NCBI GenBank assembly: GCA_020435865.1
Contig: JAGQYZ010000131.1
Span: 1-14,853, forward strand
Direction of reading: 5' to 3'
DNA length: 14,853 nucleotides
From: Aequorivita sp.
Lineage (GTDB): Bacteria; Bacteroidota; Bacteroidia; Flavobacteriales; Flavobacteriaceae
Shown here: piece by piece, positions 14,712-14,853 of the stretch
How positions within the stretch are numbered: the stretch's first letter is position 1
How the letters are laid out: the number at the start of each line of letters is the position of its first letter
The notes under the pieces: model-generated
What the model saw: only the letters and a program-made list of their open reading frames with translations
The model's database searches: none
What the model was told of the DNA's origin: nothing
Translations under genes and position numbers: made by a program

Positions 14712-14853
14712 ATGAATGTTGCTGAGCAAATTTTAAAAATTCTTGAAGAAACTGGTGTAACTCAAATTTGGGGTGTAACTGGAGATGCATTGAATTCTTT
14801 TACTGATGCTCTTCAAAAAGATGAATGCAAAATTAAGTGGAATGCTATGAGGC
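14712..14853 (+). CDS. Pyruvate oxidase-like ThDP-dependent enzyme (N-terminus only)
   Basis: The first 47 codons of a gene cut by the right edge are present. The N-terminal sequence includes 'AEQILKILEETGVTQIWGVT' and 'GDALNSFTDAL', the start of the ThDP-binding Pyr domain in PoxB-type pyruvate oxidases, which decarboxylate pyruvate to acetate and pass electrons to quinones. Acetolactate synthase and benzoylformate decarboxylase share the same fold, but 'GVTGDALN' favours PoxB-like proteins. The catalytic Glu lies beyond the window. The gene follows the HMA-fold protein on the same strand after 85 AT-rich nt. Confidence 0.75.
   Translation, partial: MNVAEQILKILEETGVTQIWGVTGDALNSFTDALQKDECKIKWNAMR

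Noticed and set aside
1..14853. CRISPR array, prophage, toxin-antitoxin or defence island
   Set aside because: No regularly spaced repeats, no phage structural or integrase genes and no recognisable defence proteins in any frame.

Overview
The window looks like a piece of chromosome from a member of the Flavobacteriaceae (Bacteroidetes). It is AT-rich. Intergenic regions carry promoter-like boxes of the Bacteroidetes type (TAnnTTTG near -7) rather than E. coli -35/-10 boxes, and starts lack clear Shine-Dalgarno sequences. The gene content also fits: a SurA-like foldase, a MoxR ATPase, a mitochondrial-type aconitase and a zeaxanthin-type carotenoid cluster. The genus cannot be fixed from the sequence.

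Layout. (1) 1-2487, plus strand: the 3' end of an unidentified gene, a SurA-like periplasmic peptidyl-prolyl isomerase and a MoxR-family AAA+ ATPase, closely packed. (2) 2699-4963, plus: aconitase on its own, with a promoter-like box upstream and a hairpin terminator downstream. (3) 5035-5595, plus: a membrane-anchored TlpA-like thioredoxin, convergent with a SET-domain protein (5608-6192, minus). (4) 6287-10799, minus: the carotenoid block. In transcription order it holds a MerR/B12-binding regulator, phytoene desaturase (crtI), phytoene synthase (crtB), beta-carotene hydroxylase (crtZ) and a fused heterodimer-type lycopene cyclase. Together these take GGPP to zeaxanthin; crtE and crtW are absent here. 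The regulator keeps the residues that bind adenosylcobalamin and respond to light in CarH, so the block probably forms a light-controlled pigment module. (5) 10939-11289, minus: tRNA-Leu(GAG), preceded by a compact unexplained unit with its own promoter, three hairpins, a 21-codon ORF and a terminator. (6) 11290-13672, minus: a PAP2 phosphatase and an EptA-type phosphoethanolamine transferase with overlapping frames, probably a lipid A remodelling pair. (7) 13673-14853, plus: a 19-bp palindrome, relics of a VIT1/CCC1 transporter and a frameshifted ORF, then an intact small HMA-fold protein lacking the CxxC metal site, and the start of a pyruvate-oxidase-like ThDP enzyme.

Most genes are ordinary for the group. 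The parts worth a second look are the CarH-like photoreceptor with repeats at its own and the crtI promoter, the small structured RNA/peptide unit beside tRNA-Leu, and the decayed stress or metal island at the right edge. I saw no CRISPR array, insertion sequence, phage gene or obvious new defence system.
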